From Alphaproteobacteria bacterium 32-64-14 (GTDB lineage Bacteria; Pseudomonadota; Alphaproteobacteria; Caulobacterales; Hyphomonadaceae): DNA of 64,000 bases. The stretch is taken from positions 33,140-97,139 of the forward strand of contig NCEM01000012.1 in NCBI GenBank assembly GCA_002280725.1, given 5' to 3'. A program made the translations under genes and the position numbers. Shown here one piece after another: positions 63,837 through 64,000 of this stretch (positions within the stretch are counted from its first letter, which is position 1; every line of letters starts with the position of its first letter). A model generated the notes under the pieces. It made no database searches. It was not told where the DNA came from and saw only the letters and a list, made by a program, of their open reading frames with translations.

Positions 63837-64000
63837 CAACTTGAAGACGTCATGGTGAGCCTGTCGAACCATGAGGCCGTGCTCCCTGATGCGAAATGCA
63901 GGGAAACAGCCTTCCCCAATCCGTAGGAAAACTTTCCGACCGCTCCTGCAAACTCAATGTTCTAGCCACGCAATTTGTAGGACGCAGCCCTTTTGAATCG
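63837..64000. other. Intergenic end of the window
   Basis: No coding frame. A palindromic stretch CATGGTGAGCCTGTCGAACC (about 63850) is the dispersed-repeat type also seen at 13227. Nothing further is supported. Confidence 0.4.

Overview
The window is GC-rich, gene-dense chromosome from an alphaproteobacterium. I infer a Caulobacterales/Hyphomonadaceae-like organism. The grounds are the pmbA-DUF4170-ABC transporter neighbourhood beside waaA-lpxK-lpxL, a response regulator with the GPER-type tail, the tig/clpP/clpX/lon block and the many small lipoproteins. A lone fliN-like gene hints at motility. I see no prophage, CRISPR array, rRNA operon or intact insertion sequence. One tRNA, Leu(GAG), is present.

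Layout. 1-6.3 kb: end of a TauE/SafE permease, a lipoprotein, a degenerate response regulator, then a minus-strand run of MsbA-like ABC transporter, DUF4170, PmbA, a small membrane protein and a CX5R phosphatase. 6.4-10.5 kb: a translationally overlapping outer-membrane operon (DUF374 acyltransferase, waaA, lpxK, lpxL-type acyltransferase). 10.5-21.3 kb: scattered housekeeping and envelope genes (hydrolase, DUF4197, crotonase, VanX-like dipeptidase, BrkB, thiolase, GST) and several secreted proteins of unknown function. 21.3-28.8 kb: a 587-bp intergenic region with a nested hairpin, an aldo/keto reductase behind a dyad operator, decayed SnoaL-like and extradiol dioxygenase genes, an MFS carrier, NIPSNAP and pirin. 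28.9-30.2 kb: queC-queE for 7-deazaguanine synthesis. 30.3-32.6 kb: a self-contained module of a DUF2141-hydrolase fusion, a membrane protein and a winged-helix regulator behind a strong dyad. 32.6-35.9 kb: the EF-P modification set epmB, a lipoprotein, epmA and divergent efp.

36-48 kb: MarR-crotonase pair with its operator, ndk, GNAT, a 43-residue secreted peptide, a beta-propeller lipoprotein, two damaged genes (hydrolase, acyl-CoA dehydrogenase), a membrane-anchored lysozyme, mgtE, tRNA-Leu and fliN. 48-54 kb: lipB, PhyH and a molybdenum cofactor run (moaE fused to an extra domain, moaB, then moaA-moaD). 54-57 kb: SMR pump, GH13 alpha-glucosidase, acyltransferase. 57-64 kb: protein quality control (lon, clpX, clpP, tig), with tig bracketed by two copies of a 115-117 bp terminal-inverted-repeat element.

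The most interesting points are a shared TGTGAGC-N4-GCTCACA operator at two distant aldo/keto reductases, the MoaE C-terminal fusion, the DUF2141-hydrolase/regulator module, the tandem dyads before pirin, the tiny secreted peptide, the GH24 lysozyme with a C-terminal membrane hairpin, and the cluster of recently broken genes. I found no single feature that I can show to be a wholly new system. The module at 30.3-32.6 kb and the two-site aldo/keto reductase regulon are the best candidates for undescribed circuits.
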